This document shows, one piece after another, positions 30,900 to 42,099 of a DNA stretch of 64,000 nt (the stretch's first letter is position 1; each line of letters begins with the position of its first letter). A program made the position numbers and the translations under genes. Origin of the DNA: Hyaloperonospora brassicae (lineage: Eukaryota > Oomycota > Peronosporomycetes > Peronosporales > Peronosporaceae); NCBI GenBank assembly GCA_947650285.1, contig CANTFL010000151.1:124001-188000 (forward strand), written 5' to 3'. The notes under the pieces are model-generated. The model did not search any database, had not been told where the DNA came from, and worked only from the letters and a program-made list of their open reading frames with translations.

Positions 30900-32560
30900 A
30901 ACGAGTATCACTCAACGGGCTACAATCCTCTTCACGTACGGTAAAGGAGATCCGCTCAATATATATGTCATTGAAATTAGAGTAACCCAACTCGGACATT
31001 CCCATGTCCACCACGTTGACATCCTCTGTCAATGGCTCGCGCCAATAGTGCTTTTGTTGCCTAGAAAAGGTGGGTTCATGACTCTCCAAAGCTTCGCTAC
31101 TAACACTGTGCGTTGCGCCTAAGGTCTTAGACCTCCAAACTATCCATGACTCATGGCGTTCAAGCCAGGCCATAACTAGGATTCGATCATATCTCGAATC
31201 CAAATTGAGGACAAGACAGCGTTCAATGCTGTCGAAGTCCAAAAACTTGACACCTAAGTTCAACAAACTTTAAGCACTGTGACGAGACTACCAGTCGCTA
31301 GAAGAACAGTGATTGAGTCACCCTCATGCGCTTTAAGCGCTTCAGCGTATTGCTGACTCCCCTCAAGGAAACGACATCGAGCATTATTAAATGATGCTTC
31401 TGAATCGACTAAAATTGACAAATGCTTCTCAAGGCCTTTCACTGCCGCCTTGGCGACTAACAAGCCAGGCTTGTATCCTTGCTCTGTGCTGGCGGGCAAA
31501 GAGCTCAGTGGGAATAATCCCTGTTTTACACTACCTCGTAGAGAAGCGACAGACCCTAGTTCTACCCCTGTAAGGCTCCCCGCGCCTACTGAGTAACGAC
31601 TCTTCCCCGTGACAGACCAGATTTCTGCTTGGGGCTCGGGTTTCGACTCACAGTAGTCTGGCGTTGCTTGCGCAAAGGACAAGTGAGACACAAGTGTTTA
31701 GTGCTTCCGCACATGTAACAGCGTCTCACTTCTTGTTGTTGCACTGCACCCCAAAGCTCAACTTCACTTTCATCCTCAGCATTTCTGAGACCCATAGGTC
31801 CAGGCTTTCAGTAAGCCGAGGTATTTGTTGAGGTTGCCTTCGCAAAGCTGGGGTTATACCCATTCCAACCAAGTCTGGCTGACTTAAATTTGTGCTCAGC
31901 ATTCTGAGCAATGTTTACAGCCTCTTCAAAGTAGAGGGCTGAACCCGAAAGACCTCGGTTCTGGTCACGCCAGTGCGAAGTCCTTCCATAAAGACATTCC
32001 CATAAAATGTCTCAGGGAGAGGGTCGGACTGCGTAGCAGACATCAAATCTCTCAACTCCTAGCGATAGCTCGTTAATCCATACTTACCCTGACGGGTAGA
32101 TAGGAAGCGTGAGCGCACGCGACAAGCCTGGTTGGGCGGTGAGAAAACTCGAAACAGGTCTAACTTTAGCGATTCCCATGTGCGAAACGCCAAGTCGACC
32201 GACGTGCCGCACGTCAAAGCCCACCCTCTAGCTCTGTCGTCGAGCTTAGAGATAGCCAGCGAGACTAACTGATGCTCGATTGAGATTAGGCCAGACCTCA
32301 TGGCCATCTCAATCTTACGGATCCAGAGGGTGAGGTTTTCCCCCTCCTTCCTGGAGTAATGTTTGACGTCCACCCGAAAGGTACGAGGCTTATCCTCTTC
32401 TGGTGGCATTGCCACGCAGCGTGTTGGCATAGCCGACGCGACTTGGTTTTGAACCTGCCATAGAAGGGCCATTTCATACTACATGAAGGTCTCGACTCGT
32501 GCATTGAGCACATTGGGACCTTCCGCATCTAAAAACTCCACATATTCAGGGCCTATGGCC
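30900..32560 (-). pseudogene. gag: Gag and protease of G' (broken)
   Basis: The gag core is at 32059-32472 (RVDVKHYS, LTLWIRKIEMAMRSG, VFSPPNQACRVRSRF). The CCHC knuckle CYMCGSTKHLCLTC is in 31586-31795. The protease frame is at 31260-31691, where the active-site triplet reads DSE instead of DSG. The next piece (30892-31266) has SRYDRILVMAWLERHESWIVW. Confidence 0.8.
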
Positions 32561-32681
32561 GAGGTCATCATTTAGAAAGGGCGACTTTTTGGGCCTCAGT
32601 GAGATGTTTTGATTGATCCATATACATAGATGATCAGTTATTACATACCAAGGCGTAGATTGACTACTGCTGCTACAAAGT

Positions 32682-33136
32682 TTAGCGGGGCTACACAGCT
32701 CCTTCAGTCACATGAATCCCTAACGATCATTAAGCAACTTTTGTTCAGAGAACTCGACTCAGAGAGTCAACAAGCTCAGAGATCGTACGGTCCCTGTTCT
32801 AAGGGACCAAACGAGTCGAGAGAATCACAGTACAGAGTGCTCAAGAGTAGCTGCCTTTACAGGAGTTGCTAACTCTTACCGATCAAGGACGCCTCGTGAG
32901 GCACGTGTATTAAGTGATCAAAATGGAAATTGAACTTTGTTTATTTTTATCTAAAAGAACACCTCATACCAACGTACTTAATCTGGTCACTGCTATTCTA
33001 ATTAATACCTCCTAAAAGATCTCGTAATTCGGTGGCTGACACACTTCAGCCCCCAACAATTGATATGGTGTTCTCAATATCATCTATAATGGGACCCCGT
33101 CCCTTGTGTACCACACATGCTATGTAACCCGTTACA
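32682..33136 (-). repeat. 5' LTR of G' (subtype F2)
   Basis: In reverse it starts TGTAACGGGTTACATAG and ends GTGTAGCCCCGCTA. It is the same subtype as the F2 LTRs and as the LTR nested at 54337-54790. Confidence 0.85.
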
Positions 33137-34090
33137 CCCTCACTTGTTGTGTAATCCGCCACAAATCGTATCCCGTTTTCGGATCAGATTCCATCCCAGA
33201 TCGGATCCATTAGTCTTGACCCGCCCATCCATACTTCGTACATAGTCCGGGTACCAGGAGATCCCTTTTTTGTACATTTCTCACACCATTTTACAGTCCT
33301 TTCTCCCTACAACAGCGATACATTGTTCTTCCAAAGCCATGGATATTACGTTAGACCAAAGTTTGATGCCCATGACGATGCAACTGAAGTTGAGGGTCGA
33401 AAAGATTTGCGCCTCCTGTATCAACGGTGTCCGCGCTCTCGGAAGGGTGCGTCACGACTCAGAAAACCCGCACTTACACATCTGAAGCTAAAGCGTGCGA
33501 AGCACCAAGGTATCAACAGAGCTACCATGCCTTTAATGCGGCAGGAAAGCGCAAATTACATACTACAGACTTTGTTGCTTCTTCCGACATATAGGCGCAG
33601 CTTCACGTATGCGGGTACGCATCGATATTTGGTCCAGCGAGACAACGACAGCAACTTACACAAGTGACACTTTTGATACTTGAACTGGAGCTAGACGTAA
33701 AGACTGCATTGTGATCGTGCGCAGAGTACACCTCGGTCCGATTTTATGTTTAGCTCTTGCAAGTGTTTCTTAGGGAACAAGTGAGTACGCCAATTACTCA
33801 CGGAGATACAAAAGGCACCACAAGTAAGGAGAATAAAAACTGATATATACTGAAAACAATATGTATCACAAAATAAAAACGAGAGATGCCTCAAATACAA
33901 TCGTTCACCATATAGCGGACCAAAACGTGTGGCATTCTTACCTCGTACCCAAATAAACCGCTCTTACATGGAGGGTCAATCTGAACCTATTCTAAGAAAT
34001 GCACCCATGGTACACTGATTTGGTCGCATCTAGAACTGCTGTCTAACGTGCTTCGTATTACAAGCCAGCTTCTTCGCCAATTTGTCACTG
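33137..34090. other. Unassigned region between G' and the Tigger fragment
   Basis: Single-copy in the window. The longest frame (33323-33667, 114 codons, plus) is basic and has no recognised domain. A poly-A-like minus ORF (33691-33900) looks spurious. It may be the 3' side of the Tigger element. Confidence 0.35.
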
Positions 34091-34508
34091 TCATGCTGTA
34101 GCGAAAGAAATGATGACAGAAGGATACAACAGTCTAGAGCCTCGGATGGCCCAATCGGCACCTCGTCGGCACTCGACCGTCTCGTCGTCATCCGCACCGA
34201 TGTAATCGACGACACTGAAGCTGCAAGTCAAACCTTCCATGAGCTTGGTCAGCCCGTCTGCAACAGATTCATCGATGTGTTTGTTGTAGTCGCGTAGTTG
34301 GGTGAGATCGGCCATCTTGAGCGCCCCCACGATATCACACTTGATCCAGAAGTTGCGAATCACATGCTCGGGTACTCCTCCCAGCTTGATATAGTGAAGC
34401 GCACAGCCTACAGGATATTCAACTTTCATCCGATTCTGGTGTAGATTGCATCCAGGAGCCATCAAACCAATTTCTTTTGATACCGCGCTTTAAATGCCCG
34501 TATAAATC

Positions 34509-34566
34509 CTGTCAGAGAAAAACACGTGAGAAATTGCTGGTCAAGAGATCATCCATTCAAACTTAC
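34509..34566 (-). other. Spliceosomal intron in the transposase fragment
   Basis: Donor GTAAGT, acceptor CTGACAG, 58 bp. Removing it joins PLDAG to FIRAFK in frame, as expected for the family. Confidence 0.65.
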
Positions 34567-34718
34567 CTGCGTCGAGCGGTTGTAAGTTTGCTGTCATATT
34601 TGGCGGCAGGAATGCCAACTTGACATTGTAGCATTCAGTCGCGCCATGGTGACATGACGCGCTGTACAGCAGTAGAAGCACTCGTCTCCCGTGCATCTTG
34701 GCATCGAAATGCCGGAGC

Positions 34719-34723
34719 CACTC
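34719..34723. repeat. Target site duplication CACTC, left
   Basis: Pairs with 50401-50405. Merging the flanks rebuilds a continuous transposase reading frame across the site. Confidence 0.85.
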
Positions 34724-35115
34724 TGTTACGGGGCACACCCTTGCGTGAACTTAACGCAAGGGTTTTGGTGCCCCGACAGACGTACACGTGGCAAGCGAGG
34801 AAGCGTAGGTAGGGTAAAAGTAGATATGTTTTATTAATAGAATTAAGTATTTAAACTACTGTCTCTCTGTTTGACTTAACTTATTGTACTAATCTAACTG
34901 AATGTATGACGACGTCTACTCACCACTCATTGCACGCGTCTTGCAGCGAGTGGTGGGCTGATATCACCAAGATTTCAACCAATAAGCAGACTCTTTGGTC
35001 GACCCATCAATATCACCACCATTGGTGATATTGTTAAAAGAATATTCAACTTCATATTCTTTATTGTCATTATCTCTCAAATGACAATTTCCATGTAACG
35101 GGCTGCCCCGTTACA
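34724..35115 (-). repeat. 3' LTR of D/E (392 bp)
   Basis: Reverse-oriented, followed by the purine tract (seen as TCACCCCCCTTAAC). More diverged than any other family-1 LTR here except C. One stem keeps pairing through a double change (TTGTCATT with AATGACAA). Confidence 0.92.
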
Positions 35116-35245
35116 TCACCCCCCTTAACTGATAGTCACCGTGTGACTATCGAAAATATGGAGGCCACCCGTTGGCCACCATTGGGACAGGGAGCACTTG
35201 TTGGGTCCGTTCCATTCACTTTTCGCTTGACCTCGCATAGTTAAC

Positions 35246-36854
35246 ATGTCTATGCGGGGTGACTCAAGACCTACACAGCCCGGTGCTGTGCCAGCCTATG
35301 CGGCAGACGCTTCGTCGTCTGCTGCTCCTTCATAGCCTGCAGCAACAGGTGCTGCAGATGCACGCGGTATCACGCCGCGTGCGCACGATGACCCCGATGT
35401 GGAGGTCATCTACTCTGGCGAGTCAGACGTGTCTGACTCGGGCAATGTTATAGAGGCGTCTCGCTCACCGGCGACGCCTCAGTATTCGCCAAGGCCACTG
35501 ACGAACGTACGGACTCGTGATTTGCGTCATAGTCTGTTAATCAGTGATGATGAAGGTGATTAGAGTGGTAAGGACTAAAACTCCTTACCACCGCCGAATC
35601 GTGCTTCTTCGCACGAGCGTGATGACGATGGCGAGAGCCATCGTCAATCAGGGATCCGTGGTACCGGCAAAGGTACCACTTCGAAGCGTGATGAGCTGAA
35701 GCCATGGCGTTTGACTGAACAGATCATCAACAGCTAGTCTCACGAGACAAGTCAACACTATCGAATACTCTTATTCGATGCGAGTGAGCTTCACGGCTTG
35801 AGTTCCATCGCGAAGAACTTTCGCGCTGAAGAAGACTTTTATCTCGGTGCTTTCCTCAAGCATCGATGGTACAATGGTAACAAAAAGCGTAACAAGGCTT
35901 CTCTTTTGGCTGCAAGGAACGCGTTCGTTCAAAATGTCAATAAATTTTGGACGAGAAGGATGGCTTCAAAAACTTGAAGCGGTACGCATCAAGTTTGAAA
36001 AGCGAACGCCAACCGGTGCAAGGTACCAAGGCATCATTTGTCGAGTGAGGCAGACATTCCTTGCCTTAATTGGTGAGATCCTTGTGCGCGTTGTGTTGAC
36101 AACTCGCAACGTGCACATAGGAACGTGTTTTCCCTAAGTTCGCGCTGGGGAAGGGCACACATCTCAGCTGAGATGCGTGACGCGATTGCAAACTTGCAAT
36201 CCGTCTACAAGCGCCTAGGGCGCGTGTTTACCGATAGGCCCTCGGAACTATCGGATGAGTCTTGTCATACTGGCGGACGAGACTATAACGTCCATCAACA
36301 GCTGAGAGCGGGGATCTTAGCTGTTCCAAGATGGTGGATACCCCCGCCGCTGGACGAGGTAGATCGTCCTTGATCCTGAATCGTCACGGTGGTTCGAGAC
36401 ACGCTCCACTAGAAAGCGTTGACCAATGTGAGCATCCACCAAAGGATGTGGTGGAGGATGAAATCCTCCTCCAGAACCCCAGGCCCACCATCTCGACCCT
36501 TACGAGATGGATCGCGCAATCGATGAACTGCGCGATGACTTGAAGCACGAGCGCGATCGGCGCTACGCTTTGACTGATACCGTGCGGAAGATTCGCAAGG
36601 ATCGCGAGGCTGATCGGGTGAGAGACCGCGCCGATTATGCCATGGCGCAGCTTCAGGTCGAGCGGGATGTCCGCTCCCTATTCGGCGAGCTGGCGACATC
36701 TCGCGGGGAGATATCTCGGTTGAGGTTCGAGGTATCTTATCTGCGCGACCAGACAGATCGTCTGGAGCGCGAACGCAAGAACTTGATGGATGTTCTTGAA
36801 CGTGGGAGATATCTTCATCGGAAGAAGAAGGCTCGTACTCACAGTACGGTCTGA
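35246..36854 (+). pseudogene. Antisense ORF remnant of D
   Basis: ATG at 35246 aligned with the A and B starts. Stops interrupt near 35330 and 35562 and there are several indels. The coiled-coil end (36507-36854, [19 protein letters not shown] to MDVLERGRYLHRKK) is still open for 115 codons. Opposite it the chromodomain tail (36409-36936, minus) is open too. Confidence 0.7.
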
Positions 36855-37431
36855 GTCGCCCCACGTAAAACGAAGAATGCGTGCGCATCCTGCGAGGCAA
36901 CCTTATCGTGTATGCATTGCCCTTGCGGTGCAGCACACGAAATAGACCAGTGTTCTTTGGCTGTAGTTTACTACTGCCGACACTAGTAACTGCATGTCCA
37001 GGTAAGTTTACTGTAGACAGTAGTACTAGCTCGTTAACTTAAAATGAAAGAACATTTGCTCTTCCATTCTTGTCTGCGTTCCGTTTCTGACGGTCCACCG
37101 CATTTGCGATGGAGTCCTGAACGAAACGGACTACCGCTTCTCGAGTTAGCAGGAAGTTCTCTGCTGACTCTTTGTTTTGTCTGGCAGTGCGCTTCGTGCG
37201 CACTGCTAAGAGATTCTTCTCTTCTTCAGCGAGGTTGTCTTCTTCCTCGCTGGAATAATCGTTCACGATGCTGAATATCCCAGCATCGTCATCATTGTCT
37301 GAAGTAGCAGCAGCGTCATTTTTACTGCTAAGCTCGATATCCTCGATGTCGAGTTTGTCGACATCGACATTAGACGTATCGTCATGTACGATGATACGTG
37401 ATGAGCAAGATCCAAAACGGTTTTTGCTCAA
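36409..37431 (-). pseudogene. pol: Integrase tail and chromodomain linker (D)
   Basis: Acidic spacer and tail in 37039-37431, then [18 protein letters not shown] through GVLEED in 36409-36936, where an indel removes the chromodomain frame. The G run before it (seen as CCCCC near 37444) has 5 G, against 6 in A and 8 in B. Confidence 0.78.
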
Positions 37432-39589
37432 GCGAATCCCTCCCCCTTATCCAAGAGTCACACTCTAGAAGGGCGTGAACACGTAGATGGCGTAAGCCAT
37501 TCACGTACAACGGTGTGTGCTGTGTTGAAGCATGCACCGAATTATTGATGGCGAATTCCACCATGGGTAGGAATTCGCTCCAACTCGGAAACGAGTGGAC
37601 ATATCTTCGAAGAATCTCTTCGAGGACACAGTTCGCACGTTCCGTCTGACCATCTGTTTCTAGATGGTCAGAAGTGGACATCTTCAATCGTGTTCCGAGT
37701 GAACGCAACACGGTTTGCCAAAATTCCGCCGTGAACCGAGGGTCACGGTCGGATACGAGTTCACGGGGCAACTTGTGAAGTCAGAAGATCGTGTCGATGA
37801 AGACACGCGCACAGCCGTCTGCAGTGATCGATTCAGAGACTGCAGCAAGATGCACCATCTTGCTGAAGCGATCCACATACACAAGAATACTATTATTCTT
37901 GTGAGAGTCTTCGGGGAACCAGAAAACAAAGTCCATGGAAACGGACTCCCAACACTCTGCCGAGACCGGCAGAGGTTGTAGTGGCGCACGGGACGAAGGG
38001 CTAGGCTTTACCCGTTAACAGACCTCGCAAGAACGAATGTACTTGCGTACAAACTGATACTGGCGGGGCCAGTAAAAGTCGCGACTTACCGTGAGGTAAG
38101 TGTTTTCTCGCCCATGATGGACACCTGTTGGGGCATCGTGACACTCATTCATGATGCGTAATCGCAAATCATTATGAGTGGGGACGACGACACGAGGCTT
38201 GTCGCCGTCAACGGCTGTATTATATATAACAGACCGTTACGCATTGTGTACCGATCCGAAGAGAAACGGTACAAAGCCGGTAAATCTTTCAATGATTTAC
38301 TATATGGATGCACCAGTAATCCATCAATCGCAGAAGATCCTTAACTTCTGTGTAAGCCTTTCGTACGTCGTTAACTAAGCTTGAAGACGGAACGCTGAAT
38401 GTCAGTGTCGCAACAGTAGGCTTATCCTCACTGGTGTGTGCGCGACCGGCTCGAAATCGGGCCGGCGCGAAAGCGCATCAGCGACGACGTTGAGTCGTTC
38501 TAATTTATACTCCACGGAGAAATTGTACTCCGCGAAGAAATACTGCCACCTGGCCATTCTCTGCGAGAGGTGTGGGCTGTTTACGGCCGTGCTTAGTGAC
38601 GCATGGTATGTATATACGATGAACGGTCTATCTCCGAGGAGATTGACGTGGAACTTAGCCAGTGCGTAATTCATGGCAAGTTGTTACTTGTCATGCACTG
38701 GGTAATTGCGCTCAGCTGCCTGCAGCTGACGCGACTGATAACAGATGACGCGCTCTGCGCCATCTGCATCAAATTGCATTAACGCACAGTCGATCGCAAA
38801 ATCGCTGGCGTCACAGACCACATGAAATGATCTGTCCTGATCTGCAATCGCCAAGATCGGCGACTGCATCAAGCTCCGCTTGATGCCTTCAAAGGACGCT
38901 GACAGTCAGCGATTCACGCACCTTTTACATTTTTCTTGAGTAAACAAGAAAGATGAACAGCCATCTCGGCGTAATTGCGCGAGTACTTGTGCAAGTACGC
39001 CGCTAGCCCAAGGAACTTACGAAGTCCCTTGACATCGACTGGCACTGGCCAGTCAGTGATCCCCTTGATCATTTCGGGATCAGGGCGTACGCCCTGTTTA
39101 CCCACGATGCACTCAAGAAGTGGTATTTCGCTTACCGCGAATATACACTTCTTGAGGTTTGCGTACAACTTATGCTTGCGCATAAGCTGAAGAACCTGAC
39201 GAACGTGAGTTCTATGAACTTCAACGTCCATCTTTCCGTCCATATCCCGACTATGGACGAACAAATCGTCGAAGTAACTCGGTGCGAAGTCTCGCACCGG
39301 TCTCAACAGATTCGTAACACGGCTGTTGAACGTTTCAGGGGTATCGCTCAGCCCCTAAGGCATCACTAGCCACTCCCACAGCGTACCGCTGGAGGTGCTC
39401 ACTGCTGTGTACGGGATGTCTTTGTATGCAGGAGGATCTGATAGAATTCATCCATCAGATCCATGGACGAAAAGATGGTATTCTTTAACATACCATCTAT
39501 GATTACGTCCTTCCTCGGTATCGGCGTCTGAGCCGTACCGTTGCAGTATTCAATTTGTCAAATGCGTGCACTATCCGCCATGCTCCTGT
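37382..39589 (-). pseudogene. pol: RT, RNase H and integrase of D (broken)
   Basis: RT YFDDLFVHSR in 38914-39306, RNase H in 38684-38872 and 38402-38674, and an integrase catalytic segment in 37382-37771 (VSDRDPRF, DGQTERAN). Stops after KNVKGA and after HDK are shared with copy C. The frame continues into 47288-48826 across the F2 insertion. Confidence 0.85.
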
Positions 39590-40115
39590 TGTAACGGGGT
39601 TACACGTCGGCTGGTAGTCGACGATAGGTGTGGTGCACACAAGAAAGGGAGTACCCTATAAAGTAATTTTAGAACGCATTGATTGTATCAATTGTTGAAG
39701 ACTCATGTCTTTCAATAATTGATTACGAGATCTTTTAAGAGGTTATTTAGGGCAGGTTAAATACGTAGTTCTAAAGTGTTCTTTTAAGTTCAATAAAGAA
39801 ATAAAAATTCAGTTCCCCTTTTGATCACCTCAATACACGTGCCTTACGAGGCGTCTTTGATGGGTAGGAGCTAGCAATACCTGTGAAGGTAGCTGCTCCT
39901 GAGCACTCTGTGCTGTGATTCTTTTGAATCGTTTGGTCCCTTACGAACGGGGACCGTAAGCTCTTTGAGCTTGTTGACTCTCTGAGTCGGGTTCTCTGAA
40001 CCAAAACATTAGCTCTCTGATCTGTTGACTCTCTGAGTCGGGTTCGTAGAACCAAAGTTGCTCGTAAGAGCGTTAGGTCTTCCTCTGACTATAGGAGCTG
40101 CGTAGCTCCGCCTCT
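39590..40115 (+). repeat. 5' LTR of F2
   Basis: Starts TGTAACGGGGTTACACG. The last five bases differ from the 3' copy (CCTCT against CTACA). Several short hairpins (GACTC/GAGTC, GGTTC/GAACC, GGAGCT/AGCTCC). Confidence 0.92.
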
Positions 40116-40117
40116 CT

Positions 40118-40132
40118 TGGTAGCACTCGTAG
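40118..40132 (+). promoter_or_regulatory. Primer binding site region of F2
   Basis: TGGTAGCACTCGTAG just inside the LTR, nearly the same as in family 1. Confidence 0.55.
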
Positions 40133-40174
40133 TCAATCTACGCCTTAGTCAGTAACGACTGATCCTCTGTGAGG

Positions 40175-41208
40175 ATGGAGCAATTCACACTCCTCTCTGA
40201 GATACAAAAAGCCGCGCTTGAGAAGCTCACCGCGGTTATAGGCGCAGAGTATGTGGAGTTTCTAGCTGCACAAGGTCCCGATGTGATCAATGCACGAGTC
40301 GAGACCTTCATGCAGTACGAAACGGCTCTTTTAGAGCAGGTTCGAAACCAGGTAGCGTCGGCTATGCCAACAAGCTACGTGGCGATGCCAAACGAAGAGG
40401 CTAAGCCTCATCCTCTTCGGGTGGACGTTAAACATTACTCCGAGAAGGAGGGGGAAACCTCACCCTCTGGATCCGTGAGATTGAAATGACCATGAGATCT
40501 GGCTTGATCTCAATCGAGCATCAGCGAGTCTCGCTGGCCATCTCAAAGCTCGATGGAAGAGCTAGAAAATGGGCTTTGACGTGCGGCACGTCGGTCGACT
40601 TGGCGTTTCCCACATGGATTAGCTAAAGCTAGACCTATTGCGAGTTTTCCCGCCGCCTAACCAGGTCTATCGCGTGCGCTCACGCTTCTTGTCTACCCGT
40701 CAGAATAAGAACGAGTTAACGGACTATGTCCAAGAGTTGAGAACTCTGATGGCTGCCATGCAGTCCGACCCTCTCCTTGAGGACCGTCTACGTGACAGCC
40801 TTCATGAAAGGTCTTCGCACTGGCGCTGCCAGGACCGAGGTGTTTCGAGTCCATCACTCGACTTTTGAGGAGGCTGTGAGCATCGCTCAGAATGCTGATC
40901 ATAACTTTGAGTCAGCAAGCCTTGGTTGGAATGGGTACAACCCAATCTATGCGAGGGAAACTTTAGCAAATAGCTCAGCATACTGTAAGCCCGAATTGAT
41001 GGATCTCATCATTGCTGAAGATGAAGGTGAAGCGGAGCTATATGTTGCCGAGCAACGACAGGAGGTGAGACGCTGTTACATGTGCGGAAGCACTAAACAC
41101 TTGCGTCCCACTTGTCTTTTGCGTAAGCAACGACCGACGCCTACGGGTCGAAACCCCAGCCTCAACCAGAAACTTGGTATGGCTCGGGGAAAAGTCGTTA
41201 CTCAGTAG
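40175..41208 (+). pseudogene. gag: Gag of F2 (frameshifted)
   Basis: The N-terminal part runs from ATG 40175 to about 40455, where a missing A relative to G' shifts the frame. The core continues in other frames. The last part 40777-41208 carries the CCHC knuckle CYMCGSTKHLRPTC and a basic tail ending at TAG. Confidence 0.82.
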
Positions 41209-41370
41209 GCGCGGGGAGCCCTACTTGGGTAGAACTGAGTTCTGTCATGTCTCTACGAGGTATAGCAACACAGGGCCTAGCCCCACAGAGCTCCGTGCCA
41301 GCAAGCACAGAGCGTGGATACAAGCCTGGCTTGTTAGTCGCCGAGGCGATAGTTAAAGGCTTTGAGAAGC

Positions 41371-41900
41371 ACTAGTCGATAATAATCGATTCTGGGGCGT
41401 CATGCAACTATGATAGACGCCGTTCCCTTGACAGTAGTCAGCAATATGCTGAGGCGCTTAAAGCGCACGAAGGTGATTCCATCACTGTTCGGTTAGCGAC
41501 GGGTAGTCGCGTTACAGTGTCTAAAGTTCCGTTGAACTTGGGCGTGAAGTTTTTGGACTTTGATAACACAGAACGCTGTCTCGTCCTTGGCTTGGATTCG
41601 AGAAACGATCTCATCCTTAGTATGGCATTGCTTGAACGCCATGAGTCATGGATAGTTTGGAGGTCTAAGACCTTAGGCGCCACGCGCAATGTTCCTATTG
41701 AAGCTTTGGAGATTCATGAAACCACCTTTTCTAGGCAACAAAAGCACTCTTGGCGCGAGTCATTGGCGGAAGATGTCAATGCGCTGGACATTGTTATGTC
41801 GGAGCTAACTAGCTCGAATGTTTATGACTTAAAGTTTAAGCGGAGCTCTTCTAATGTGTTTGAAGAGAGATTTACTCCGTTTAGTGACTTCTCGTTGTGA
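41371..41900 (+). pseudogene. pol: Retropepsin-like protease of F2
   Basis: The active site DSGAS is intact (41388-41402). The flap and ALLERHESWIVW end follow after a small frame change at about 41515. Related copies G and G' read DSE at the same place. Confidence 0.7.
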
Positions 41901-42099
41901 TATTGAGTCACTACATGCGTCAATCATGGTTGGTCTACGGGCGGGACATACAGGAAGTAATTCCAATGATGTAAGTGCGGTGGCACGTTAAATTACACAG
42001 AGTGAGGGCGGTTGTGATGGCACCTTACTGAATGTCGGTAATTACATTGTTGGCAAACAGCCAGAGCATTCAGAGCAAAGCCCACTTAATGCAAGTGAA

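Larger units (their letters stand above)
23583..32560. repeat. Large inverted duplication, left arm (at least 9 kb)
   Basis: Matches 55021-64000 in reverse. Coordinates of corresponding points sum to 87581-87583 along the whole length, with sparse SNPs over most of it. It includes the LINE remnant, the LTR fragment and most of a decayed family-2 element with the same stops. Similarity falls toward the gag start (32000-32560). The true outer edge is beyond what the window shows. Confidence 0.92.
25560..33136 (-). mobile_element. Decayed family-2 Ty3/gypsy element G' (left arm)
   Basis: Reads right to left: LTR 32682-33136, gag, protease, RT, RNase H, integrase, antisense ORF remnant, LTR 25560-26038. 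The two LTRs are of different subtypes and flanks (CCCTC versus GTAAA) do not form a target duplication, so the ends come from different insertions joined by recombination. Confidence 0.88.
34091..34723 (-). pseudogene. Tigger/pogo-like DDE transposase, C-terminal half
   Basis: Continues the 50424-51203 gene after removal of the retrotransposon nest, with the target repeat CACTC counted once. It shows EWLRHFDAKM, LLLYSASCHHG and FLPPNMTANLQPLDAG, a segment typical of DDE_1/pogo transposases. A GT-AG intron of 58 bp (34509-34566, minus) fits exactly after LDAG and restores FIRAFKARYQKKLV. After that there is a TGA and a continuing frame with VPEHVIRNFWIKCDI. The residue before ASCHH is Tyr where the catalytic Asp is expected, so it is inactive. 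Confidence 0.78.

Noticed and set aside
31260..31691. Possible secreted RXLR-type effector ORFs among short frames in the elements
   Set aside because: None of the frames I checked combines a signal peptide with an RXLR-EER arrangement; these frames are protease and gag pieces.
33323..33667. 114-codon basic ORF between G' and Tigger
   Set aside because: No domain, no homologue in the window, and many overlapping frames of similar length; not enough to call a gene.
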